DNA from: Sutterella sp. UBA4713
Lineage (GTDB): Bacteria; Pseudomonadota; Gammaproteobacteria; Burkholderiales; Burkholderiaceae_F
Direction: 5' to 3'
Assembly: GCA_002404465.1 (NCBI GenBank)
Contig: DHJT01000052.1
Span: 16,820 to 30,284, forward strand
Length of the DNA stretch: 13,465 nt
The first letter of the stretch is position 1; every line of letters begins with the position of its first letter. The notes beneath the pieces are model-generated. The model did no database searches, was not told the DNA's origin, and saw only the letters and a program-made list of their open reading frames with translations. Below are positions 6,484 to 13,087 of this stretch, piece after piece. A program made the translations under genes and the position numbers.

Positions 6484-7845
6484 ATGCCTTCACCGTTGGC
6501 TCGTACGCCGAATTTATTTTGGCGTACGTTTATTCTGTTGATGTTCCTCATTGTCTTTTGTGTGATGGGGTGGTTGCAAAGTTTTCGTGTGTTAAACGAA
6601 ACACCGTACGTGCAGGCAACGGCACAACAGATTGTTTCCATGGCCAAATTGACGCGTTACGCGCTCATTTCCGCCGACCCCGTGTATCGATCCGATTTGC
6701 TTCTTGTGCTCGCGAATCAAGAAGGGTTGCGAATTCTTCCCAAGGAGCCGACGGACACGGTGGTTCCTCTTTCTCAGGGCGCTTCGTATGCCAGTTCGAT
6801 TGAAGACATCAAGGCGACCGTGCGATATTCGCTCGGCGCAGGAACGGTTCTTGCCGAGCGCGTCAACGGTGAACCGGGATTGTGGGTGTCTTTTACGATT
6901 GACGGGGATGCATACTGGTTAAGAACGAACGCTACGATTCTTAATCCTCCGTATGGAAAAACATGGCTCTGGTGGGCTTTGGCAGCTTTCGTTGCGAGTA
7001 TTCTGTGTGCGGTTTTGATCACAAGCCGTTTGACGGCGCCGTTAAATCAACTGTCACTGACGGCTCGGGAGTTCGGACGCGGGCGTGTTCCCAAGACGCT
7101 TCCCGAAGACAGCGGACCGGAAGAAATTCGCGAACTCAATGCCAGTTTTAATCGCATGGTTCAGGACATTACCCGTGTGGAAAAAGATCGTGAGGTCTTG
7201 CTTGCCGGCGTATCTCACGATTTGCGTACGCCGATTACCCGATTGCGCCTGGAAACGGAGCTGGCGGATCTACCAGAGGATACGCACCGGGCAATGGTCA
7301 GCGATTTGGAACAAATGGAGCGCATCGTCAATCAGTTTATGGATTATGCGCGGCGCAACAGTTTGCCTTTAGCGGCCGTTGATTTAAGTCGTCTTGTTTC
7401 CGATGCCGTTCGGATTGCGCGTATCGATATCGATCCGGGGGTGCGCTTGCGCGTTTCAATCGACCCGGACATTTGGGTTATGGCACACTCGATCGAGATG
7501 TCGCGTGTGGTGCAGAACCTGTATACCAATGCATTACGTTACGGAAAAAGTCAGGACGGCGTTCTGGATCTTTCCGTGGAATTAAAACGCGAGGGTGATA
7601 AAGCGGTTTTGACCGTCAGTGACTGCGGACCGGGACTGGATATGAGTCAGGCAGGGCGACTGATGCGCCCCTTCGAGCGCGGTGACGCGGCACGCGGCGG
7701 AACGTCCGGTTCCGGTTTGGGTCTTGCGATTGTCGATCGCATCGTGCGGCGCTGTTCGGGAACGGTTTCTCTTTCCGCCACAGTGCCTCACGGGTTGACG
7801 GTTACCATAAAAGTTCCGACTTGCAAACCGGCCAAGTCCGAATAA
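6484..7845 (+). CDS. EnvZ-like sensor histidine kinase (HAMP, HisKA, HATPase)
   Basis: This is an inner-membrane sensor kinase of 453 aa, the presumed partner of the upstream response regulator. Membrane helices lie near residues 12-31 and 159-180 and enclose a periplasmic domain of about 127 residues. A HAMP linker follows (about 181-233), then the dimerisation/phosphoacceptor helix with H245 in VSHDLRTPITRLRLE. The ATPase domain has an N box QNLYTNALRYG (N345, N349), a G1 box DCGPG (380-384), an F box RPFERG and a G2 box GSGLGLAI (409-416), so all catalytic motifs are intact. The HDLRTPxTRLRLxTE arrangement is typical of EnvZ-type kinases (RisS in Bordetella). A clear ribosome binding site (GAAGGGAG) sits just upstream of the ATG. 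The stimulus is unknown. Transcription probably ends at the hairpin at 7863-7889. Confidence 0.92.
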   Translation: MPSPLARTPNLFWRTFILLMFLIVFCVMGWLQSFRVLNETPYVQATAQQIVSMAKLTRYALISADPVYRSDLLLVLANQEGLRILPKEPTDTVVPLSQGASYASSIEDIKATVRYSLGAGTVLAERVNGEPGLWVSFTIDGDAYWLRTNATILNPPYGKTWLWWALAAFVASILCAVLITSRLTAPLNQLSLTAREFGRGRVPKTLPEDSGPEEIRELNASFNRMVQDITRVEKDREVLLAGVSHDLRTPITRLRLETELADLPEDTHRAMVSDLEQMERIVNQFMDYARRNSLPLAAVDLSRLVSDAVRIARIDIDPGVRLRVSIDPDIWVMAHSIEMSRVVQNLYTNALRYGKSQDGVLDLSVELKREGDKAVLTVSDCGPGLDMSQAGRLMRPFERGDAARGGTSGSGLGLAIVDRIVRRCSGTVSLSATVPHGLTVTIKVPTCKPAKSE

Positions 7846-7862
7846 GACGCTCCTTACTAAAA

Positions 7863-7889
7863 AGCGCCGGTTGAAAATCAACCGGCGCT
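7863..7889. terminator. Bidirectional intrinsic terminator between convergent genes
   Basis: A perfect 12-bp stem (7863-7874 with 7878-7889) closes an AAA loop. Reading the minus strand, the stem is followed by a run of five T residues (7863-7859), so it is a strong terminator for the HU-type gene. Reading the plus strand, it is followed by CTTGCTT, a poorer tail, but it probably also ends the ompR-kinase transcript. It lies 17 bp after the kinase stop and 24 bp after the HU stop. Confidence 0.88.
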
Positions 7890-7913
7890 CTTGCTTAAGT
7901 CAGTACTCGGACG

Positions 7914-8210
7914 TTATTTCTTGCATCTACCGCACTTTTTGTTGACGGCTGCTTTAAAGGCACTGCCCGGGACGAATTTGGGAAGCTTCTTGGCCGGAAT
8001 TTTGATGGTTTCGCCGGTGTGCGGGTTGCGACCGGTGCGTGCCGGACGAGCCTGCAACTTGAAGGTACCGAAGCCGACGAGGGTGAGCGGGTCGTTTTTC
8101 TTGACCGTGGCGATAATTTCTTCGGTCACTGTCGCAAGGATACGGCCGGCCTGGGCCTTGGAGATGCCGTGCTTGGCGGCAATTTTGTCAATAAGCGCGA
8201 GACGATTCAT
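7914..8210 (-). CDS. HU-family nucleoid DNA-binding protein
   Basis: This is a small basic histone-like protein of 98 aa that bends and compacts DNA as a dimer. From the ATG at 8210 it starts MNRLALIDKIAAKHGISKAQ, the helical dimerisation region. It continues with VGFGTFKLQARPARTGRNPHTGE, the beta-arm signature of HU/IHF including the RNP tip, and ends with the PKFVPGSAFKAAVN helix typical of HU. The start is set by AAGGAG seven bases upstream. A longer in-frame reading to 8390 exists but has no HU homology. The C-terminus extends past the usual HU end with KKCGRCKK, a lysine-rich Cys-X-X-Cys tail I do not know from standard HU. It is transcribed alone and ends at a strong terminator. HU is favoured over IHF by the overall pattern. 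Confidence 0.93.
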   Translation of the reverse strand: MNRLALIDKIAAKHGISKAQAGRILATVTEEIIATVKKNDPLTLVGFGTFKLQARPARTGRNPHTGETIKIPAKKLPKFVPGSAFKAAVNKKCGRCKK

Positions 8211-8432
8211 TAAGTTCTCCTTGTAACCCGCCGTAGCGGGATTTGGTTGATGGTTACCGTGTCGTGGCGGGCAGCGGACAAATGCGCCTCGGACGACCCG
8301 TCGCCACGTCAATACTAATGCACCTATTTGATAAAGTGCGACCTTTGCGCAAAAGTGTGGGTTCGGAGGGACAGACTGCTCGGCTTGCAAGGGCTTACAT
8401 GCCGCAGATTGACTGGGAAGCGCCTGTTTGTG
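8211..8432 (-). promoter_or_regulatory. Upstream region and leader of the HU-type gene
   Basis: This 222-bp gene-free region must carry the HU promoter. A small hairpin, CCCGC/GCGGG with a CGTA loop (8227-8240), sits directly before the ribosome binding site. A wider inverted repeat, CGTGGCG (8263-8269) with CGCCACG (8302-8308), lies upstream and could form a leader structure. A TTGACG (minus strand, about 8307-8312) resembles a -35 box, but no matching -10 is seen 16-18 bp downstream, so no promoter is assigned. Confidence 0.3.
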
Positions 8433-9506
8433 CTATAAGGAGGCGTTTTCCGTTTCGATCGTCTCGTCTTGGTGCGTTCGAATGATTTGCATGAGATCGG
8501 TTGTCGTTGTAGCTATGTTCTCTGCCTGTTTGATCTGCCGGGCGGCAAGCGTCAGCTCAATTTCCTTTCGGCGTAGCGTGCACTCGGTTTGTGCTTGTAG
8601 ATCTTTGGCATTTTGAGCACAGCGCTCGGCGCAAATTAAAAGAGCGAGGGCGGTTATCGGTCGTTTTTGATTTTGCATCAGTCGTGCACAGAGCAGGTAC
8701 GCCGGAATAAAGTTGCCGTTTGCTGACCGTACGCCCCATGAAAGCGCGAGAGAGCCGCTGGTGTCGACTAATCGTCCCGAGGCATAAAAAAGAGCAAGTC
8801 GATATTGTGATGCCGCATCGCCGTTACGGGCGGCCTCTGCCGTCCAGCGGACTGCTTCCGAATCGTTTTGTGCGGGGTTGTCCGGGCGCATGTATAGATT
8901 GGCCAATTCGGCACAGCCCTGGATCCATCCGCCGAGAACGGCTTTCTTGAGATAGAGAGTAGCTTGCCTTAAATCAACTTGGCATCCGCGTCCCGTTTTG
9001 TACGATTCGGCGCTTTCTTTTTGACTCAAGACGTGTCCTTGGGCGGCGGCGAGTCGAAACCACGTCAAGGCTTCGCGGGCATCGACCTTTGCTCCGAATC
9101 CCCACAGCAGAGCGCGTGCCAAGTCGTATTGAGCCGGGGCATAGCCTAAAGTTGCTGCACGGCGAAACAGTGCCGCGGCTTTTTCCGGGTTCGGCCGTAT
9201 GCCTTGGCCTCTGGCAATCAGTATGCCCAAGAGGTGTTCGCTTTGTGCATGTCCTTTTTCAGCCGATTTTTTCAACCATTTGACGGCTTCTCGATTGTTT
9301 TGTGCCGGAGGGGTTCCTGCCGTGAGTGCTTTGGCAAGTTCGTATTGGGCTTGAGCGTTGCCGGAGGCGGCCAAGTGTTTCAGAGCTTCAATGTCTGCTT
9401 GGCTTTTACGAGGCAGGAGAACTTTCCCGTTTAGCAGATCCAAAACGGAAAGCGCCCTGTCCGGTTCGTCAGATAGTGTGAATCGTAAGTCAACGTCTTT
9501 TCGCAT
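8433..9506 (-). CDS. Sel1-repeat (TPR-like) protein
   Basis: This is a helical-repeat protein, probably a scaffold for protein contacts; its partner and role are unknown. From the ATG at 9506 it is 357 aa; a TTG at 9518, 8 bp after the oxyR stop, would add four residues. Sel1-like repeats of about 36 residues run from roughly residue 40 to 285. Examples are GNAQAQYELAKALTAG, REAVKWLKKSAEKGHAQSEH, GYAPAQYDLARALLWG and REALTWFRLAAAQGHVLSQ, and the characteristic A-x-G-x-A-x-A-Q-Y pattern recurs. No signal peptide or membrane helix is seen, so it is probably cytoplasmic. The N-terminal 35 residues and the C-terminal 60 residues (charged, threonine-rich near the end) fall outside the repeats. It is the last gene of the recG-oxyR run, which hints at a link with stress or repair, but only through position. 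Confidence 0.85.
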   Translation of the reverse strand: MRKDVDLRFTLSDEPDRALSVLDLLNGKVLLPRKSQADIEALKHLAASGNAQAQYELAKALTAGTPPAQNNREAVKWLKKSAEKGHAQSEHLLGILIARGQGIRPNPEKAAALFRRAATLGYAPAQYDLARALLWGFGAKVDAREALTWFRLAAAQGHVLSQKESAESYKTGRGCQVDLRQATLYLKKAVLGGWIQGCAELANLYMRPDNPAQNDSEAVRWTAEAARNGDAASQYRLALFYASGRLVDTSGSLALSWGVRSANGNFIPAYLLCARLMQNQKRPITALALLICAERCAQNAKDLQAQTECTLRRKEIELTLAARQIKQAENIATTTTDLMQIIRTHQDETIETENASL

Positions 9507-9526
9507 GCTAACGCTCAAATCGGGAA

Positions 9527-10492
9527 TTACGCTTGCGTTCGGGACGCGTCGGCTTCCGAGGGCATCGGCTCTGCTTGCTTGACCGGGGAGCAGGCATACA
9601 AATCCAAAGATCGGATGGCTTTTGTCAGTGCCTTCACGGCATCAAGACGCGGGAAGGTTTTTCGCCAGACAAGAGCGACCGTTCGCTTCGGGACGTTTAC
9701 TCGCGTAAAGGGAATAAATCGAAGCAGGGGGATTTTTTTGTAGTACGGGTAAGCGCTCGAGGGAAGAAGCGTAATGCCGAGACCTTGTGCCACCATGTAG
9801 ACAATGGTTTCAAGCGAGGCACTTGTCGTGGTGTTCCCGCTTGTTGAGTCCGGGTGGGATTTGTCATAACAAAAATTCAAAATTTGATCGCGCAAACAGT
9901 GTCCCTGACCGAGTAGGAGCAAAGGTTCGTCGCGGATTTCGGCCTTGCTCACGGTAATTTTTTGCGCTAAAGCGTGATGCACGGGAACGCAGGCAAGGAA
10001 TTCTTCCGTGTACAAGGGAGCTACGCTTAAGGTCGGTTCGTCGACCGGTAGTGCCATAACGGCCACATCGATTTGGCCGGTTTTTAATTGTTCGAGTAAT
10101 TCGGAGGTTTTTGCCTCTGAGAGAACAAGCGGCATGGACGGGGCGGTTTGTGAAATGCTTGAGACAAGTCCGGGGATTAAAAAAGGCGCGATGGAGTAAA
10201 TGACGCCGAGATTTAAAGGGCCGGATAAAGGATCTTTGCCGATTTGGACGCACCGATTAATTTTGTCGACTTCTTCGAGTACGCGCTGGGCATGTTCGAT
10301 GATGCTGCGTCCCAGGGGCGTTGCCATGACCGATGAGCTCTTTCTTTCGAAGATTTGGATTCCCAGTTCCGTTTCCAGTTTTTTTACGGCTACCGAAAGC
10401 GACGGTTGCGACACGCGGCATATTTGGGCGGCATGACCGAAGTGCATGGTTTGTGCAATGGCAATGATGTAGCGTAGTTCCGTCAGTGTCAT
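9527..10492 (-). CDS. oxyR: LysR-type hydrogen-peroxide regulator OxyR
   Basis: OxyR senses hydrogen peroxide through a reversible disulfide and activates antioxidant genes. The protein is 321 aa. Residues 1-60 form the LysR winged helix-turn-helix (LRYIIAIAQTMHFGHAAQ, VSQPSLSVAVKKLE). The effector domain carries GQGHCLRDQILNFC, placing cysteines at residues 199 and 208, the same numbering as the redox pair of E. coli OxyR. This separates it from CysB, CbbR and other LysR regulators. The start ATG is preceded by AGAGG inside the end of recG; the recG stop is only 5 bp away, so the two are probably co-transcribed. An oxyR-recG neighbourhood is known from Pseudomonas and other proteobacteria. 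The last 20 residues are variable and probably unstructured. Target genes are not visible here. Confidence 0.95.
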   Translation of the reverse strand: MTLTELRYIIAIAQTMHFGHAAQICRVSQPSLSVAVKKLETELGIQIFERKSSSVMATPLGRSIIEHAQRVLEEVDKINRCVQIGKDPLSGPLNLGVIYSIAPFLIPGLVSSISQTAPSMPLVLSEAKTSELLEQLKTGQIDVAVMALPVDEPTLSVAPLYTEEFLACVPVHHALAQKITVSKAEIRDEPLLLLGQGHCLRDQILNFCYDKSHPDSTSGNTTTSASLETIVYMVAQGLGITLLPSSAYPYYKKIPLLRFIPFTRVNVPKRTVALVWRKTFPRLDAVKALTKAIRSLDLYACSPVKQAEPMPSEADASRTQA

Positions 10493-10497
10493 GATTT

Positions 10498-12633
10498 TTA
10501 AGCCTCTAAAAAGCCATCACGGCCGGCATACCAGTGACGCGCGTGTTCACGAGCTTGAGCCGGAGAGGCGGCAATCCAGTCGATTGCCGTGTCGCGGGCC
10601 GCTTGTAAAAGCGTCGCATCGAGTGCAGGGTCGGCATACTTTAAAAGGGGGGCGCCGGACTGCCGGGCTCCTAAAAACTCGCCGGGACCGCGCAATCGCA
10701 GATCTTCGCGTGCGATGGCAAAACCGTCGGTTGTATTGCGAATGACGGCGAGCCGCTCTTTGCCGTTTTGGCTGATGGATTTTGAAAAAAGAAGAATGCA
10801 GTGGCCGGGAATCGAACCGCGCCCGACTCGGCCGCGCAATTGATGCAATTGTGCCAGGCCGAAACGTTCGGCCTGTTCGATAATCATCAGATTGGCACCG
10901 GGGACATCCACGCCGACCTCAATGACGGTTGTCGACACAAGGACATCAAGTTCGCCGGATTCAAAGGCACGCATCACGCGTTGCTTGTCATCGGCTCCGA
11001 GGGCGCCGTGTAACAGTCCGACGCGAAGCTCCGGGTAGTTTGTTTTAAGCCAAGACGCACGCATCGTGACGGCCGAAAGTGCGGAGTTATCTCCCTCCTC
11101 GATAAGAGGGCAGACCCAATAGGCCTGTCGTTTTTCGGCCCTGTTGGTCAGAAGGACCTGAGCGACGGCGTTGACCCGCTCAAGGCTCACAAGTTTTGTT
11201 TTAATCGGTGTGCGCCCCGGCGGTAATTTGTCAATAACGGAAACGTCCATGTCCGCCAGATAGCTCATTGCCAAAGTTCGAGGAATCGGTGTTGCCGAGA
11301 GCATCAGAAGGTGAGGAGTGCATTTTTCCGAACCGGTCGACGAGCGTAGCCGTAATCGTTGCTCGACTCCGAAACGATGCTGCTCGTCAATGACGACCAG
11401 TGCCAGGTTCTTAAATGTAACGGCTTGAGAAATGAGAGCGTGTGTGCCGATGACGATGTCGTATTTCCCGGCGGCAATTTTCTCTTGGCATTGCGCTTTT
11501 TCTTTCGGTTTTAATGAGCCGACGAGCCAGGCAACGCGAACGCCTAAGGGGGTGACGAGTTTGGCCACTTTTCGAAAGTGTTGTTCGGCGAGAATTTCCG
11601 TCGGAGCCATCAGGGCAACCTGAAAGCCGCTGTCGACGGCACGTAGGGCAGCGAGCGTTGCCACGACGGTTTTTCCTGAGCCGACATCGCCTTGCAGTAA
11701 TCGATTCATGGGGGATGCTTTAGCGAGATCCCGATCAATTTGAGCCAGAACGCGCACTTGGGCATCTGTCAGACGGTACGGAAGACTTTTTATAAGACGG
11801 TCGGCGGTCTTCTCGGGAACCGGCGCAACCGATTGTGCCGTCAGTTCGGCCTTTCTTTGGCGATTGAGTTTTAGGGCTATTTGTTGCGCAAGCAGTTCGT
11901 CGAACTTAAGACGTTGCCATTCGGGGCTTGTTTTATTTTCCAGCGCGAGTCGGTCGGCTCCCGGAGCCGGGCGATGCAGGGTTGTCAGGGCGACGCGAAG
12001 GGACGGAAGGGAAAGTTTTCGTAAAAGAGCCTCGGGGACCGTATCGGTTAAATCCACATCCAAAAGAGCCCGTGCGATACGCTTTCTGAGCCAAGCCTGA
12101 GTGACGGATTCGCCACTCGGGTATACGGGAGTGAGCGTTTGCGGCAACGTGTAAGCGGCGTTTTTGACTTTCGGGTGAACCATTTCCGGCATCCCGTGAA
12201 AGTCCGTGCGGACGATGCCGAAAAGACGTAGGCGCGATCCCGGTTTAAATTGCGCTTTCGTACTCGGAAAAAAATGCAGGAAACGAACATGAAGTTCGCC
12301 GGTTTTGTCTGACGTTCGTGCAACGAGTTGTTCGTTTCGGATGCGGGTCACTTCGCTACTTAAGACGGTCACTTCCACTAAGGCTGCCTGACCGGACTGT
12401 AGTCGGTTAATCGGCGTGATGCGTGTTTCATCCTCATAACGAAGCGGCAGGTGCAGGGCAAAATCCCAGTCTCGAACCAGCCCGAGCCTGGCCAGGCGCT
12501 CTGAAAGCGGAGCCAGTTTTTCTCCTTTGGCAAGTCCTTTTCTAAACACGATACCCTCTTGGGATGACGATTGTAAGCGTATTCTATCGAACATTGCCTT
12601 TCGATAACCGCTTTTGATAAGCAAAGGAGGCAT
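10498..12633 (-). CDS. recG: ATP-dependent DNA helicase RecG
   Basis: RecG is a monomeric superfamily-2 helicase that regresses stalled forks and branch-migrates Holliday junctions. The product is up to 711 aa, close to the usual 690-700. The N-terminal wedge/OB domain includes LPLRYEDET (about 63-71). The helicase core follows: Walker A GDVGSGKT (315-322), APTEILAEQH, the DEQH box (416-419), SATPIPRT (446-453), then STTVIEVGVDVPGA and QLHQLRGRVGRG (to about 606). The GRVGRG arginine finger and the RecG-type C-terminal LRLRGPGEFLGARQSG are intact. The ATG at 12633 gives the longest product. The ATG at 12594, giving 698 aa (MFDRIRLQSS), fits family length better and has AAAGG just upstream, so either may be used. 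It heads the recG-oxyR-Sel1 run. Confidence 0.96.
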   Translation of the reverse strand: MPPLLIKSGYRKAMFDRIRLQSSSQEGIVFRKGLAKGEKLAPLSERLARLGLVRDWDFALHLPLRYEDETRITPINRLQSGQAALVEVTVLSSEVTRIRNEQLVARTSDKTGELHVRFLHFFPSTKAQFKPGSRLRLFGIVRTDFHGMPEMVHPKVKNAAYTLPQTLTPVYPSGESVTQAWLRKRIARALLDVDLTDTVPEALLRKLSLPSLRVALTTLHRPAPGADRLALENKTSPEWQRLKFDELLAQQIALKLNRQRKAELTAQSVAPVPEKTADRLIKSLPYRLTDAQVRVLAQIDRDLAKASPMNRLLQGDVGSGKTVVATLAALRAVDSGFQVALMAPTEILAEQHFRKVAKLVTPLGVRVAWLVGSLKPKEKAQCQEKIAAGKYDIVIGTHALISQAVTFKNLALVVIDEQHRFGVEQRLRLRSSTGSEKCTPHLLMLSATPIPRTLAMSYLADMDVSVIDKLPPGRTPIKTKLVSLERVNAVAQVLLTNRAEKRQAYWVCPLIEEGDNSALSAVTMRASWLKTNYPELRVGLLHGALGADDKQRVMRAFESGELDVLVSTTVIEVGVDVPGANLMIIEQAERFGLAQLHQLRGRVGRGSIPGHCILLFSKSISQNGKERLAVIRNTTDGFAIAREDLRLRGPGEFLGARQSGAPLLKYADPALDATLLQAARDTAIDWIAASPAQAREHARHWYAGRDGFLEA

Positions 12634-12692
12634 TCGACTTGAGTTGAGAGAGCCGTCGCGGCTTGTGCCTCGACTTGGATAGGTCTGTCGGA

Positions 12693-12710
12693 CTAGTTCT
12701 AAAGATCTAG
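12693..12710. promoter_or_regulatory. 18-bp imperfect palindrome upstream of recG (possible operator)
   Basis: The sequence reads CTAG-T-TCT-AA-AGA-T-CTAG, symmetric apart from the T/T pair in each arm. It lies 60-77 bp before the recG start on the minus strand and could be an operator or part of the recG promoter region. Two CTAG tetramers, which are uncommon in many proteobacteria, make it stand out. No regulator is identified. Confidence 0.3.
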
Positions 12711-12850
12711 GTAAAAGGAAAGAGCTTCGGGCGCAGCCAAAAGTTCGAATCTAAACCTATTGAATTTTCGAAGAAAAATTTCTTTTTTTGCCATTCGTGT
12801 TTGTGTGTTTCGATTGCCTCAAAACCTTGTTCTCAGGCAGGAAATTCTCT

Positions 12851-12879
12851 TTTAATTCCCGAGTTTTTGGTTGTAGAAT
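12851..12879 (+). promoter_or_regulatory. Candidate sigma-70 promoter for frdA
   Basis: TAGAAT at 12874-12879 matches five of six bases of the -10 consensus. TTTAAT at 12851-12856, 17 bp upstream, is a poor -35 box (three of six), which fits a promoter needing an activator. The predicted start is near 12886 and would give a leader of about 200 nt before frdA. An imperfect inverted repeat (TGCCT 12815-12819 with AGGCA 12835-12839) lies just upstream. I did not find a convincing FNR box. Confidence 0.35.
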
Positions 12880-12885
12880 GGCACC

Positions 12886-13087
12886 GTAAGGTTCGCTGAG
12901 TCCGGCGCTCTTTTCTCATTTGTAAAGCCAATGAGAAAAGCTCGTCGGAGTTTTCGTGAATCCTCACGTCCCGATAATATCGGGAGTCGGTGTTGTTAAT
13001 ACACCGAACGGAAACACTACTACTGCAACGAGTCTTGGGGAAATACCGAGATTTTTTGCGGGTCCACCGGATCAAGGAGTCCATTAA
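12886..13087 (+). other. Structured 5' leader of frdA with four successive hairpins
   Basis: This gene-free stretch on the plus strand contains four potential hairpins. Hairpin 1 (12901-12949) has an 11-bp perfect upper stem (12910-12920 with 12930-12940), a 2x2 internal loop and a 7-bp lower stem with one wobble, followed by four T residues. Hairpin 2 (12970-12984) is CCCGAT-AAT-ATCGGG. Hairpin 3 (12987-13007) is a perfect 7-bp stem with a 7-base loop. Hairpin 4 (13033-13051) is a 6-bp stem followed by six T residues. The ribosome binding site AAGGAG is at 13074-13079. The density of structure suggests post-transcriptional control or an embedded small RNA. I do not recognise a known riboswitch class. 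Confidence 0.45.
13033..13057 (+). terminator. Attenuator-like hairpin with T6 tract just before frdA
   Basis: TCTTGG (13033-13038) pairs with CCGAGA (13046-13051) through one wobble, around a 7-base loop. Two more weak pairs are possible at the base (G-T and A-T), and T6 follows at 13052-13057. The layout is that of an intrinsic terminator lying 30 bp before the frdA start codon and after the candidate promoter, so it would act as an attenuator rather than end a gene. The stem is short, so termination may be weak or conditional. Confidence 0.35.

Noticed and set aside
8415..8451. Hairpin overlapping the stop of the Sel1-repeat gene, considered as its terminator
   Set aside because: The stem pairs well only on the plus strand (two G-T wobbles become A-C mismatches on the minus strand), and no T run follows on the minus strand, which is the coding strand.
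12765..12790. A/T-rich stretch ending in T7, considered as a terminator
   Set aside because: The potential stem is only about five A/T pairs with a 2-base loop, and no gene on the plus strand ends nearby.
12634..12886. FNR-type binding site expected near an anaerobic fumarate reductase promoter
   Set aside because: I searched for TTGAT-N4-ATCAA by eye; the nearest stretch (around 12757-12771, TTGAATTTTCGAA) matches only one half-site and is too far from the candidate promoter.
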